Positions 51,361-63,990 of a DNA stretch of 64,000 bases are shown here, piece by piece. The position numbers and the translations under genes were made by a program. The DNA comes from Centropus unirufus (Eukaryota; Chordata; Aves; Cuculiformes; Centropidae): assembly GCA_013397695.1 (NCBI GenBank), contig VYZI01000257.1, forward strand, positions 690,494 to 754,493, in the 5' to 3' direction. Below the pieces are notes generated by a model. That model worked only from the letters and a program-made list of their open reading frames with translations, was not told the DNA's origin and did not search any database. The stretch's first letter is position 1; each line of letters begins with the position of its first letter.

Positions 51361-51632
51361 TTGTATCCCTTGCCTTGTATGCAGCATAAACGAGCATGTG
51401 ATATGCTCTAACGCACCTTGGAAACATCAATTCATTGGTAGCAATAGTAGCTGGGGGTTTGTTTTTGTCTCTCTTGTAATATAAGTATTTCTTAAACTTA
51501 ATCCTTTTCAGATTTCCAGAGGCAATACTTTCATGGTAAAAGAAAAGTGAAGGGGCAAAAAGCACATATAGTTAAATCAATGTGATACATAGCTTTTTTT
51601 TTAAATACTGGTTTTCTTTAGATATTGTTTTT

Positions 51633-52445
51633 GCATGGCAAGGTTTTGGCAACAGGGGGACTACAAAGGTGGCTTCTGTGAGAAGCCGCTGGAAGCTTCT
51701 CCTATGTCTGATAGAGCCAATACCAGCCAGCTTCCAGAAAGATCCACTGCTAGCCAAGCCTGAACCTATCAGTGCTGATGGTAGCACCTCTGGGATAACC
51801 TAGTTAAGAAGTGGAAAAAAAAAAAAACCTGCAAGGACAACGGCAGCAGAAAGGAGTAAGAATATGTAAGAGAAACAACACTGCAGACCCCGAAGAAGGT
51901 GAAGAAGAAGGGGAGGAGGTGCTCCAGGTACCTGTGCAGATTCCACTACAGCCTGTGCTGCAGCCCATGATGAGGCAGGCTGTCCTCCTGCAGCCCATGT
52001 TGATCCATGGTGGAGCAGGTAGATGCCTAAAGGAGGCTGGGTCCCCGTGGGAAGTCCGGCCTGGAGCAAGCCAGTGGCAGGATCAGTGAACCCACGGAAA
52101 AAGGAGGTCTGCTCGCAGGATTTGTCACCCTGCAGAGGACGCCCGCTGGAGCAGTCTGTCCCTATAAGATCATGGAAGGGCCTCACTCCAGAACAGCTCA
52201 TGAAGACCTGCATCCCATGGGAAGGACTCAACATTGGGGAAGTTCACTGCACTTCTCTTCTGTGGGAGGGACTGAGTGCCTGGAGCAGGGGAAGAGTGTG
52301 AGGAGTCCTCCTCCTGAGGAGGGAGGAGTGACAGAGGCATGTGATGAACTGGTTGCAACCACCATTCCCTGTCCCCCTGCACCACTTAGGGGAGTGACAG
52401 AGCAGCACTGGTGGGAACCTAGCATCCAGCCAAGGTCATCCAACA
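51633..52445 (+). mobile_element. Degraded solo LTR of an avian endogenous retrovirus family
   Basis: The stretch stands out by its GC- and purine-rich composition. It reads GCATGGCAAGGTTTTGGCAA, GCTTCTGTGAGAAGCCGCTG, CACCTCTGGGATAACCTAG, GGAGGAGGTGCTCCAGGTAC, repeated TGGAGCA units (52011, 52062, 52147, 52281), GAGCAGGGGAAGAGTGTGAG and an end of CATCCAGCCAAGGTCATCCA. I recognise this order as a long LTR family widespread in bird genomes. I believe it is ERVL-like, but the class is uncertain. Compared with that family, a large piece is missing between about 52388 and 52390, where the polyadenylation part would be. No internal gag or pol region flanks it, so it is a solo LTR. The 5' border is uncertain and no target duplication was found. 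It inserted in the sense direction of GRM7. Confidence 0.72.
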
Positions 52446-54395
52446 CTATATAAAAAATTTAATGTTAAGAAAAACAATACTTTTCAACACTTTTTTACAA
52501 TTTTCCTTAATCTTCTTAGTATAACACAGTTGCATCTATGATTAAATTAATATGGAAAGATAGCTGAGACAGGCAGATAGAAGTAGACCTCACAGACCTG
52601 TGCATGGCATCCTCAGTCAGTGCCTTCCATGCAGTACAGACAGAAACTCGCCTCCATCATCCTCTGATGGGGCCAACACAAAGCGCCTCTCTCTGCCAGG
52701 CAGGCTGTCTGGCAGTTATGTTCCCAGCCCCAGGGTCCCCGCTCCCTGGCACTTGGTGGCAAGTGGCAAAGACAGGCAGCAGAACCTCATTGCAATCTGG
52801 CAGCATAGCGTAAAGAAGCAGTAGAATTCCCAGAGGTGCTTCACCCCTCTCCTTGCTTGCAGGAGAAACTCCCAAGAAGGGAACTGAAATAAAAAAGTAC
52901 ATCACAACTTTAAAGCAAGTTTTGGAAATAATATCTTTAAAAAAAAAATGCACAGGAAGGGTGCAGTAGAAGACTATGGAAATGTTGAATGTGGGTGTAT
53001 TGGTGGTGGTGTATGCAGATTAATGGGGCAGGAGTTATTGCCCATTGCTTTGAGTTAAACAGCCTTGGTTAGCGTGAGGTTTTTTCTTTACACTGTATTC
53101 TTGCTTTATTTCAACAATATTCAACTCTAATTATGAAGGACTATGAGATCATACGCTATTTTTTTTCCCTCTGGTTATTTAGTATTACCATATATATACA
53201 TACACTGTTCCTCAAATTAAATTTCCTGAATCCTTAGAATGTAATACAGAAAAATTAGATCCCTTTAATGGCAAACCTGAACATCAATCTGCTCTATGCA
53301 GCAGACATGCCAGAACCCACTTGGGTACTTTACTTGCCCAAAACCTAAGACTGCTTTGCATTAATGTACAAGCGCACTTGGCATTTTACTAAGACTGACA
53401 GCATCCCTTATTAGTATGTACAGATATATGACTTCCTGTGACTGTGCTCTTCAGATTTTGAAGGAGGAATGTAATTTGGAAGTGTGCCAGAGCTATAACT
53501 GCTAGATTAAAAGAAATCATTGTCTCCACAGGTTTGAAGTCCGTATCTGTACTCTTTAACTATGTACAGACGTAGTTGTGTATGTTGAATATTCCCCTAA
53601 GATCTTATTTTCTCAAATTATGTCATTGAACTAATATAGAGGGATATGTCATCATTATATTTTTATGTTCCACAAAGATTTTATTGCCTCGTAGCTGTGA
53701 TTACTTTTATTTAGTAATTGCTAAGATTAAAATAATATATTTCTGGATATGTCTACAAGCTAGCAATAACTGTCAACATACTTCTGAATATATTCTCCAA
53801 GTGGGATTTTTTTCTTGATGTATTTTCAGGACTTTTTTCAAGTTAAAAAAGTTATTGTGAGTGATGGGTGAGTGATGATGGTTTCTCAGCCAGAGTGGTC
53901 TTCCTGCTTGGGAGCTCTATTCGTCCTGGAATGCAGAGAAATGAGGAAAGGTTGACCATGGAGTCATTGTTTTCCATTAGCTTATTTTTGCATCCAGATT
54001 GCGTAAACCCTTGGCTTGGGGATTATTTTTTTTTATTGTAATGCAACCACTATGAAATTTGAAGTCCTTAATCCCACCTACTCTTCCATTTTCCTTCCTG
54101 TTTCTCTATTTTTAATGCCAATTTTATTCAAATCAATAGGCAGGGTAAGTCAGATATATTTGGCAGCAACATTTTTACTTATTGTGTTGAGTGTTATATA
54201 AATACTATAATCTGAAGGCACATGCAAAGCAGATTCTTATTCAGATTAAATAGTGTCGCATTAACAGGGTAGCACTTCAGTATATGTTCTATTTTTTGGT
54301 GAAACTAAGTTACCCTTCAATTCTCTGTAACACAAATACCGATTAACCAGGTAGGACACAAATTTATTTTCTCCCCTGGGAAGGCTTGAGATGAC

Positions 54396-54411
54396 AGTTG
54401 CTATAGCAACT
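54396..54411. promoter_or_regulatory. Perfect RFX X-box-like palindrome
   Basis: AGTTGCTATAGCAACT is a perfect 16-base inverted repeat. Its core, GTTGCTATAGCAAC, fits the X-box bound by RFX transcription factors (two GTTGC/GCAAC half-sites spaced by four bases). The motif match is direct, and use as an enhancer site is inference. Confidence 0.5.
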
Positions 54412-54884
54412 CTACATATGTGGATTTTGGAGTTATGAGGATTTTAATGCAACATTTTTTTTCAGTTTTGTACTGTTGGAAGGTTGCGAAAATCAGGCTT
54501 TATGGCTCACAGGCAATGTGACTTTGAATCTACCATTAATTGGGGCTTATACAGGAACAGTCCTAGATGGTAGCTTTCATTTAAAGAAACATTCCAGTAG
54601 TAGAATCTGCATAAAAAAATCATTAACCACAAAGATTACTTTGTCTCATTTATATGTTTTTTGTTCACCCATTGCTTCATTATGTTGGGGATCTGCAAGT
54701 TCGAATGCCGAGGTTCTTAATTTTATCCAGCTTCAAGTTTGCAACTCTGAGAAAACTATGGGATACAATGACCTGACATTAGAGTAGTCCTGAGACAAGC
54801 CTCTCGTGAAAAGCAGCTTTACTTAATTTCAATTACGGCCCTCCAGGCCGGAGCTGTAAGGTCTGGAGATTCTCCACTTTTGTG

Positions 54885-55030
54885 GAGTATTCGGCTATTC
54901 ACAGTGAGCGCATAATGTTTCATTTTAATTGAGAGAAAATTAATTGTTCTTTGAAATCGAGAAATTAAATTCTGTGGAGGACAAGCATGGCTCTTATTAG
55001 CAGGAGATAGATCAGGTGAAGTCTCCAAGG
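54885..55030. other. Candidate conserved non-coding element
   Basis: A unique segment with TTTTAATTGAGAG and AAAATTAATTGTTC homeodomain-type cores, followed by GC-balanced text. It is not repeat-like and not coding. The call rests on texture alone. Confidence 0.22.
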
Positions 55031-55842
55031 ATCATGAGGAGATGTATTATGGAAGGTAGATTTACTTTTGGGTAGTGGTTGTATTCTTAAGGAAAAATTA
55101 AATTATTTTGCTTCATGGCTATGCAGAATGTGCTTGAGGCAACATCTCTAGAAAAGGCAGGACATTTTATAATTTCATTGCTTCATCTTGAGCTTTAAAT
55201 GTACCTTCCTGCTTGGAATGGGAGAGTTGTGCACAGAGAGAAAAGAAAGTGGGTTCTATCTCTCTACACAGCTGCCCATGCCCTGATGCATTAGCCTGTC
55301 CCACACTGCAGGAAAACGTGCTTGTCCCTGCAGGGGCACCTGCTGTCTGGATCTCCATGCAGGTGCTCCAGCGGCTTGGATTTGGGACTTGGGAGGCAGG
55401 CAGAGGACGCTAATTCCTCTGCTGTGAAAACTCTCGAGTGTTTACCTGCAAAATAGTTGGCAGCTTTGTGTTGCACCAAGTGCAGTCTTGACGCTGGGGC
55501 AGTGAGCTTCCATTCTGCTTGCTCCAACAGTTAAAGAGAGAATTAAAAACATCTCATGTATACCAAGAAATCATTGTCTGCAATGCACTTGTCTCCCAGG
55601 CTGTGGCCTGGAGGTGCTGCACATGGAAGTGCTGCAAGCACTTTGCTCACTCCTGACCTCTGACACTCAGAATCTGTCAGAAGTGGGAGCATGGAGAGCT
55701 GCTCTGCTGCAGAGCTCAGGCCGGGAAGCTCTCATAGGCAGATGAAATGGTCATTCTTTCTGCTTAGATGCAAACTGTTTATTGCCCAAGAGGCATTACA
55801 CAAGTGAAACTGGGTAACAGGTTTCTTTGCAAAAAGCAACAG

Positions 55843-55861
55843 AAAAAAAAAAAAAAAAAAA
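55843..55861. repeat. Poly-A run
   Basis: Nineteen consecutive A. The sequence before it does not resemble a known SINE, LINE or gene 3' end, so it is listed only as a simple repeat. Confidence 0.92.
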
Positions 55862-56999
55862 GGAGCAATTATGTAAGAAAGGAGGCTGACTGTGGGACAT
55901 CCAAATGCAATCCCCTTTACACTGATGGAACTGCCTTTCTATACACTGGATTTGGCACTTGGTATTTCAAAAGCCCTTTGAGTCACTTTTGTAAAGTATT
56001 TCCTGAAGTTTTGCTATTCTCTGAAGTGAGACTAAAATGGTATATTAGTATGTGTTGCCGTGAAATTTCTGGTAATTGCGTTTCTATGCTGGATTGAAAA
56101 CAATGACTGGTGGGAAAATATCTCTGTATACTTAAGTGTATTTTTAAAGCTTTAATTTTCACTTATTTCTGGAACTATATAATGATTCTAAATTTTTATT
56201 CACCACTAATTTGTATAATGTTCAGCCAGGCAAAGATTGGAGTGTTTCAGAAATGAATACAATAATAACAGTTCCTTGCATAGAGAAGAAACCTGAAGTG
56301 TTTTACAGATGGATTTAAAAGCTACAAGTTAGAAGCATTGTATCAGCTGGTATACAGCAATTTTAGGAATGCTCAGAAATACAGTTTAAGGTAGGCAGGT
56401 GTGCATAATTCTGTATCTGTTCTCAGACCCTATTCATCACTGGATTATGCTGAGTGCCCTTTAGGATTAGTCACTTTAGTAACAGTATCATCAAATGGTG
56501 ATGTTTGGGCAATTCAAACTGGACAGAAAAAAAGCACCCGAGGTTTGGTCAGGATGTGGAAGTTGACATCTGTGCTCTTCAATGAGACATCTTTGGGGAG
56601 TAGAAGTATGAAGGAATTTTGTTAATAAATATATTACCCACAATGCTACATTGTATTCCCAAGTCAGAACTCATCTGGAAGAGAGATTTTTGTGAGCACT
56701 TGATCGTCTCTGGGAGATCTCCCATCCAGGCACCTGACTACATTCATCACCTTTTAAGTTCAACCAAGCCTTTAAAAGGCTCTAGCCTTGCTAAAACTGC
56801 AGGTCTATATTGTCTGCATTGTCAAGGCAGGTATTTAAAGCTAGGTTACAGGAAAAAAATGCATACTGTGGGTGAAATAAGAGATGATTAGAGTAATTAG
56901 ATCCTCCTCAGAAGACCATAAATTAATGGTGATTATGATTCTTGAAACAACAGAAGCATAAGGTACGTCTAACATTGATCTGTTTTATCACATTTGCTT

Positions 57000-57330
57000 C
57001 ATTGTAATGCTCCTTTAATGTTAATATGTACTTTTGTAGTGAAATCTAATTGAAAACACTGAGCCGGCAGAGCCCAAGGCCACAATCATGTTCCACATAA
57101 TTACCTAAGGAGGAGGGTGTACATTTCCAATGAAGGGATGCCACCAACTGTTAGCCAGGTATAAGCAGTGCAGTCATTGTGTTCATGCTTATACATTAAT
57201 AGCCTTACAGGAATATATAGGTGAAAGCTAAAAGATAATTAACAATCGATTCATTTTGTGAAATTTTCAATTATGAAACCAGGTATCTTCATAATGGAGT
57301 AATAATACTATATTTAAATTTGTATGTGGC
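57000..57330. other. Candidate conserved non-coding element
   Basis: Unique AT-rich sequence with GATAATTAACAATCGATTCA (57233-57252) and TTTTCAATTATGAAA. Homeodomain-like cores are dense, and there is no repeat and no long open frame. The call is inferred from texture. Confidence 0.25.
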
Positions 57331-58648
57331 TGTCGCATAACAGAGATGTATTCATTTAAGCAGAAATTACTTTAAGTTAGCAACCCTGCGGTAGTTCTGC
57401 GGTCTCCAAGGGACTCTTTGAAGCCTGCAAGCATGCTGCTTTGATGTGTGATGGAGAAAGTGAGGGATCTCTTTGCTGTGATAATTCTAGCCTTTCCCGT
57501 TCCCTTCTGTGTTGAGGAGGGAGGAAAAAAAATCTGATTTGGAAGATGGGAAAAAAAAACCCCAGAAACAAGCATGCAGTATAGAGGGAAAATACCTCCA
57601 TGCAAATGAACAGGACACAATGCGACAGGGCTGCCAAATTCCCTACTGTGTTCTGTGGTCTCCCTCTCTGGACCACTTAAGCAGACCACAAATGTATTAC
57701 TAAAAACACCTTCCTCTTCTAAAGAAATTGCAGGTTTCTGAGAACATCTCAGATCAGGATACGCTGTTGCAGGCACCATTCTGGGGGCAGGAAGGGAATG
57801 TTCTGGGACAAAGTGATAAATTAATAATTTTTCATTGGCCTTTGAGGAGAACCATTGTCCCACAGTGATGGTGCAGTGTAGAGCTGTTGGACTATTGCAC
57901 CAAGTCATCAAAGCAGGAGATGAAACCTTCTGCTCAGCCTTCTGTATTTTGATTTTGCCCAGTTAACCAAGAGCCACAAGGTATAAAAATTCTCAAATTC
58001 CCTGGGACAGCAGACTTGGGAATGTTTTCCATGCCTTGTCTCTTTACCTCTTCTGAGCCCCAGTGACAGGGCCATTTGCCCATAATTCTGGGCATATTGC
58101 CTTTGCTCAGCTTTGCTTTGTGCACAACTGTCACCTGTGAATACAGACGAGCACGGAACTTATTTGAAAAAAAATGCCAGGAGAAAGTATGGAAGAAGGG
58201 TATCATTTTGTTCTGTGATTTCTAGTGCATACTGAACTGCCTTGGGCTAAAAAGCAACATAATTTTTAAAGGGAGAACCATGTGGGTGTTTAATGCATAG
58301 TGTTGACATGTACTTTTTTGGTTCCTTATTTTTTTTAGAAAATGTAGAACTGCCAGGAGAGTTTTACATATGAAAAGCAATATCTGCATAGGCCCCTGTT
58401 GGTGTTGCATAACAGTTTTTATCTGCAGCATAAACTGACAACACCTCAACATGAAATAATTGCAGTTCCATTGAGTCCAGAAAAGTAATTACTTTGTTGA
58501 TGAAACTTTTCTCTTTTCCTGTATTTTGATATCTCTGCAATGTCAAACTTGCTTCTGCTGACAACATAATTTCTGCAGCAGATCTGTTGCATCAACCATG
58601 CAACTGCTGTTGAGTGTTAATGGGGGATTTTTTCAAGCTTGCTGTATT

Positions 58649-58662
58649 GTTACGGTAGCAAC
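58649..58662. promoter_or_regulatory. Imperfect RFX X-box-like motif
   Basis: GTTACGGTAGCAAC pairs a GTTAC half-site with a GCAAC half-site at the usual four-base spacing. One half is a variant, so this is weaker than the two other copies. Confidence 0.3.
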
Positions 58663-61600
58663 AGTAAGAACTCAGTCTTGCAAACCCCTGTTTTGTGAAT
58701 AGTTCTGATTGCGTGAATAGTCACAGGTAGCTCAAGGTAGCTACATCTGTGAACAAGGGGTAACTGTATAGTTATAAAATAGCTCTTTAAAGTTTGTTTA
58801 CAAGAAACTAATCATAAATTATCTCTTGTTCAGAACAGTGGAGGATTAAGTTTATCTTAATGTCTCTGCAGACATTTTCAATTGTGAGAATCCATTTTAA
58901 CGGTTATTTTGGATTTTCTATGTGTGAGGCTTAAGTACATGACAAAGATGATGTGATTTCCCCAAAATATTGATATATTCCTGCAATGCTGATTCTTTTC
59001 TAGCGTGCATTTCTTGGGAGGGCCCTAGGGGTTCAGGTGGGATGATTTGGGGCTGTATTGAAAGGTCATTCCCCATGCTAATCACTGTAGGATTTTTCTA
59101 CTGCAGGTGGCTAGAGGATGGTGTGCTCTGCTACGTCTGTGCGATGCATAGTGCAGTTTGATTTTTGCTGCAGAAAACCTCAGTTCCCATTAATGTTCCT
59201 TTGTTTGAACAAGAGTTAATCATCTTTACAGAAAAATCCTGTAGATCATGGCTAACATTGTAAGCCAAATGCTAGGAGCTGAAGTAGCATTTTGTGAGAG
59301 CAGATCATAACCAGTTTCTGAACCTCACGGGTATTGTACAAACATAATAATGTTATTTTGAGTAAGAAATAATGGCTGCTGATTCTAAGCTCATCTAGGA
59401 ACAAAAAGAAAACCATGAAGGGCTTATTCAATACAATGTAAGTTATGCAGATGTTTCTCAATTTTCTTGCTGAATTTGTATACCAGAGTCAGGGTTTCAT
59501 TTGATCAAACCATTTCAGCAGAAAGAATGGGTCCTTAAGCCCATTTGTCATTCCATATGAACAGCTTATGAAAGCAGCCTGCAGAAGGACATGAAATCAA
59601 GTACCCTTGTCAGTCCCACGTGGAAGGAGCATCCTTTATTGCCGGTACTTGGGCTGTGCATTCAAAGCTAAATTTTTCTTCTGTTCCTTTTAGAATACAC
59701 AGAAACAAAATGGAAGGAGAAAACAAACCTGCTAGGAGAGAGTCAGTCAAGTGAAGCTTTGCTACTGATTTGGTCAGAGTGATCTTGCAGGGTAGGCATC
59801 ACAGAGCAGTGACTTAATTCATGTAGTACTATAGCATATGATAGTATTGACCTGCACCAAATGAGCATGGAAAGAAGAGAGAATGCATGACTTTGGAGCT
59901 AGCTATTCAGCTGATGTTTTAACTGGGTGAGTAAGGCTGAACTGGCTTCCCTAAAAATCAGTAAAAAACCCAAAGTTGTGGAAACTGGTAAGGAAATCTC
60001 CCTCATTGCAAAGCAAAACCTCTGTTGATCATGGAGATAGTTGCAGTTTGCTCTGAATAAGATCCTCTAACACAAAAATGTCAGGTCCTCTGTGCATACC
60101 AGTGAGCTAAATATAGCTGGATTTGCAGAGGAAGAAAACAGCTATTCTTGAAAATGCATTTTGAGTCTAGCAAGGCCAATTTAATGCAAACAAACAAAAA
60201 AAAAAAAGTTTCACTATACAACAGAGATGAACTAAAAATATTGACCTGAAGGATTTATTTGTTGTTTTAAATGGTTTAAGCAGGCATGTAATAATAATAA
60301 AAGTAGAAACCATCATACTCAGTCAAATAAATTGCCTTGTATTTTGTCTTTGAGGCATAAGCTTAGCAGAAGGTTAAAAAGAAACAACAATGAATTCCCA
60401 TAGACTGAAGGAAAAATTTTGTATCCCAAGTGTACCCCATCAAAATTGATTTGGGGCATGCTTATACTTCTTCATTTTGAAATAATGGCTTCTTTAAACT
60501 CTGTGTTTGTATTCACCAAAAGCAATTTAGCAAAAAGAGATGGCAAAGTTCCCTCATTGCCACAAGCAGAGTTCCAGACCTGGTTGTGCTGTCCCAGTGC
60601 AGAATACGTCTGTTTTTCTGTGGAGTATGGTGGTGTCTGGCATTGAGAAGGACCACTGCCACCAGCATGACACATCCTATGGCCCCAGCCAGATCACCCT
60701 GCAGAAGCTGAGATGCCTCAACGTAATTTAATCTGGTTTTGGAGGGACCAAAGAGTCATCATTCAAGGGTGAGCATAAACTGACCCTCTCCCATGCCTGG
60801 TGCAGAGATGTCACCTGTTCCCGCTCTTCCCCTACTTCTCAGGCAGCTTTAGAAATCTGTAATATTGTTTGTACGGCAGAAAGTGTCTGAGAACTATAGT
60901 CAGAGGATCAATACCTTGTGACAAATGAAGTCTCTCAAAGGGAAAGAGGTTAGTCTGTGACTGCCAAAACAAAGATGCCTGCAAGCACATACAAGAGGAG
61001 TTGCTATGATGCATGGGTGAAGAGACAAATTGGAAAAGATAAGGAAACCTAGAGGAAGAGATCAGGAAGAGATTATTATTTTACTTCTTTTCTCCCCTGT
61101 AAAAGAAGAGACCTCGCTGTGGAAGTGCTCTGCTCAAGATGTCTGAGTGAAGCTCCAGTAGGTGGAAGGCATAGTAGCAAAGCAGAGCTGGAGTTGGAGC
61201 TGTCCTGAAACCTGCATCCGTGACAACACAGTGGAGGGCTTTGTGGGTGCAGGAGACAGGTCTAGCCTCTGCGTGTTGCTGTGGCATGGCCACCCCGCGG
61301 GTTGTTACCAGGTGAGCATGATACTCTGTCCAGAGAGAGGAGAAGAAAAACAAGGAAGACCTTTTCCTTCGGCAATTCAGTGGTTTGACATGTTTTCCAC
61401 TTTAAATTTTGTCTTCACTGTTGCTAATGTGCCCCTCACTGCATTCTCTCAGCAGCACGAAATGAAGATCCATGTTTTCTTTCCTAGACTGAGTAGTGGG
61501 GGTGGGAAAGGGAGAGGCTGTAACTGGAAATGCACCTACCGATCTCTAGGGGTACAAAAGAGTATTTTACAAGACAAGCTCCCTTATCTGGCCAGTATTT

Positions 61601-62139
61601 CCCAGCTAAATCTCTGTTTAATGGGGTCAGCTGCAGTGGGCAGAAGAGACTTGTTGACCTCTTTAATTGTCAAGGCTTTATGGAGGACTTTTCAGGTTTA
61701 GTACTTTTCAGCTAATGATGTCAGATGCTTCACCATAAGATTATTCAATCTGTGCTCGAATTTGGCCTTTAAATGGCTGAAGTATCTGTGGTCACCCAAG
61801 GTGGGGGAATGAGGTGAAATTCATATTTACAAAGAACAGGTTACTCACTCAGCAATAACTGTTTTTCTTATGCTGCTAATTGCCCATTAATCGCCATCTC
61901 TTCTTCCAGAACTGCTTCTGCCAGAGTTAGGAACGTGAGGATTGATCCTGCCTATGCCCCTGAGTCATCTGATTCCACCGATTAAGTAATGTTCACGTTG
62001 TGTTTACGACAACTAAAAAATAATGTATGTATTGTAAATTGAGCATCTCGAGTATTCACAAGATCTTCATTGGACTTACAGTTATTTTACAGAGACATTT
62101 ATTTAAAAGAATGCAGGGGGAGTAGGAGGACAAAATATG

Positions 62140-62420
62140 TGATGAACAATATGCTATCATCTTCCTCTCGTTCTTTGTGATTTACATTTTCCACATCAGA
62201 GCAGCCTGTAATGTTTAATGGAGATAATTAAATATAATTTAAAGACAAGATAGCTCTTTTTAGTAGTGGAACAGATCCTGGTAACAAACTTAACTAGCAA
62301 CAGTAATTCACCAGTAAGTTGAAGAGTAAAATGCATTTAAAAGCTTAGCACTGGATTGTTAGGTGATGCTAACAGAAAAGAATGAAAATCAATTAGTTTA
62401 GCCAAGGTGCTTAAAGCATG
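62140..62420. other. Candidate conserved non-coding element
   Basis: Unique AT-rich sequence with GGAGATAATTAAATATAATT (62220-62239) and further TTAACTAG and CAATTAG cores. No coding frame and no repeat are visible. The call is inferred from texture. Confidence 0.25.
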
Positions 62421-63689
62421 ATTACAGCTGGAGAGAAAGTCTTGGGAAAACTGATATTGCGTAGTAGTTAAGATTTATTCTGGTATCTTAATTGGAGGAC
62501 CAGGGAATTTTAAACAGAAAGATCAAGTGATTTGATTCTCCAGAACTTCAAAATCAATGTAGTTTTAGCGCATTATATTGACTGGAAGATGAAATCTGTT
62601 AATGACTGAAGATAAGAAAGAAAGGTTAGGGCCTCTTAATATCCCTGTTGATAATTGCTCCATGCATTGAGTGCACAGAGTTCTGCACTTCAACCCAGCA
62701 CCAGCACCAGATTTAGTGCAATTTGGAAGTGAGCAAGCACTTGTTCGGGAAAAATAAATATATCTTCTGGATGTGAGCCCAGGCAGCATCTGTGGAGCAC
62801 GGAGAGTTGTTCAGTGCCCAGTCCTGTGTCACTGGCTCGGGAAGGTAATGTGTAAGACAACCTTTATTAAAGTAAACTTCCCTGTGGGAGCAGAACTGGC
62901 TTGATTTGATTGCACTCATACACACAGAAAAATTCCTCCTTTGGATGATTTTTCTCCCTTGAGGCCTAGGGCTTGTATTTGCTGACAGAAGTTTTTTTAC
63001 AAATTCAGCCTTGTATTTACAAGCTTCCTTGTGGCTTCCTCATGAAGAGACAAGGGAACTACTAGCTACTCAACATTTATTTCTTTTTACATAATAAGGG
63101 CTAGAAGACAGTAAATAAATCTCCGTTAAGTATAAAAGCAGGTATGCTGCGCCTCTATGAGAACAGCAATAAACACTGTTTTTATTGTGTCAAAAGTATA
63201 TATAATAGGGTATAGATTCACAATAGGATCTGTGGGCCATTAACTTTTGCCAAGTCATTGATTAGTTAAACGAGTGAGCTGATTTGGCTTAAAACTCACG
63301 TTTTTCTCATCCTGTAATATTCCAGACTGCTTTCTTTATAAGTACCCCAAACGAAACTGCTGATAAGGAGCTCTAAATAATTCATAGCAATTTGTAATGT
63401 TATCTCTGAGGTATGACGCATAGGAGTTAATTTCTGAGTTGGCTTGGAGCTGGTAATGAGCAATGTGAGCTGTGGTACGGTGATACAGAACGAAGTATAA
63501 CCTCGTTAGGCTGTATGGGAAAATGGTTTGGATTTTGCTGTAAATTGTAATATAAGCATCAAAATTGAAGATTTTTGGTAATTGTTTGATAATTGAGAAA
63601 GGTAGCACTTTCCTGATGCTCTGGATTAAGCATTGATATGCATGGATACCCCCTGGCAGCACGGGGGATGGTGGAATGACTGGAATTTG

Positions 63690-63990
63690 CCTGGTCTTAA
63701 AATGATAGACTTTTGGTAATTAAATTTCATTTAAATGAGCACTTAAATCATCTTGTATTCTGGGATTACCCAATCCCATCTTACCATAACAATAAATGCC
63801 CATCTGCATGCCACCGAATCTCAAGGACTGCATAAGCCATAAAGCAAGCTTGCTCTAGTTTATGAATTATGATGAATTGAGCAGTTGCCATAGCAACAGT
63901 TTGTTCTAATTGTGATACATTAGTAGCATCAAGGATTGGATGGCTCAAGTAATTTAGTTAATTAAACACAAACTTGGACAGCTCTGAAGG
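63690..63990. other. Candidate conserved non-coding element containing an X-box
   Basis: This is the most enhancer-like stretch in the window. It holds GGTAATTAAATTTCATTTAA (63715-63734), TTATGAATTATGATGAATTG, an X-box-like palindrome (63884-63897) and AGTTAATTAAAC (63956-63967), all in unique non-coding sequence. Conservation is not measurable here. Confidence 0.35.
63884..63897. promoter_or_regulatory. RFX X-box-like motif
   Basis: GTTGCCATAGCAAC differs at one position from the symmetric X-box GTTGCCATGGCAAC. Both half-sites, GTTGC and GCAAC, are intact. It sits within an AT-rich candidate enhancer. Confidence 0.5.

Noticed and set aside
51811..52453. Several 70-144 codon frames on both strands that could suggest a Glu/Gly-rich gene
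   Set aside because: They are a by-product of the GC- and purine-rich LTR relic and run in several frames at once.
55780..55861. Poly-A run as the tail of a SINE or processed pseudogene
   Set aside because: The preceding bases do not look like a tRNA-derived or 7SL-derived head or a gene 3' end, and no flanking duplication is visible.
57372..57911. 179-codon - strand frame
   Set aside because: A second - strand frame is open over the same bases, no domain is recognisable, and poly-A/T-rich interruptions read as low-complexity residues.
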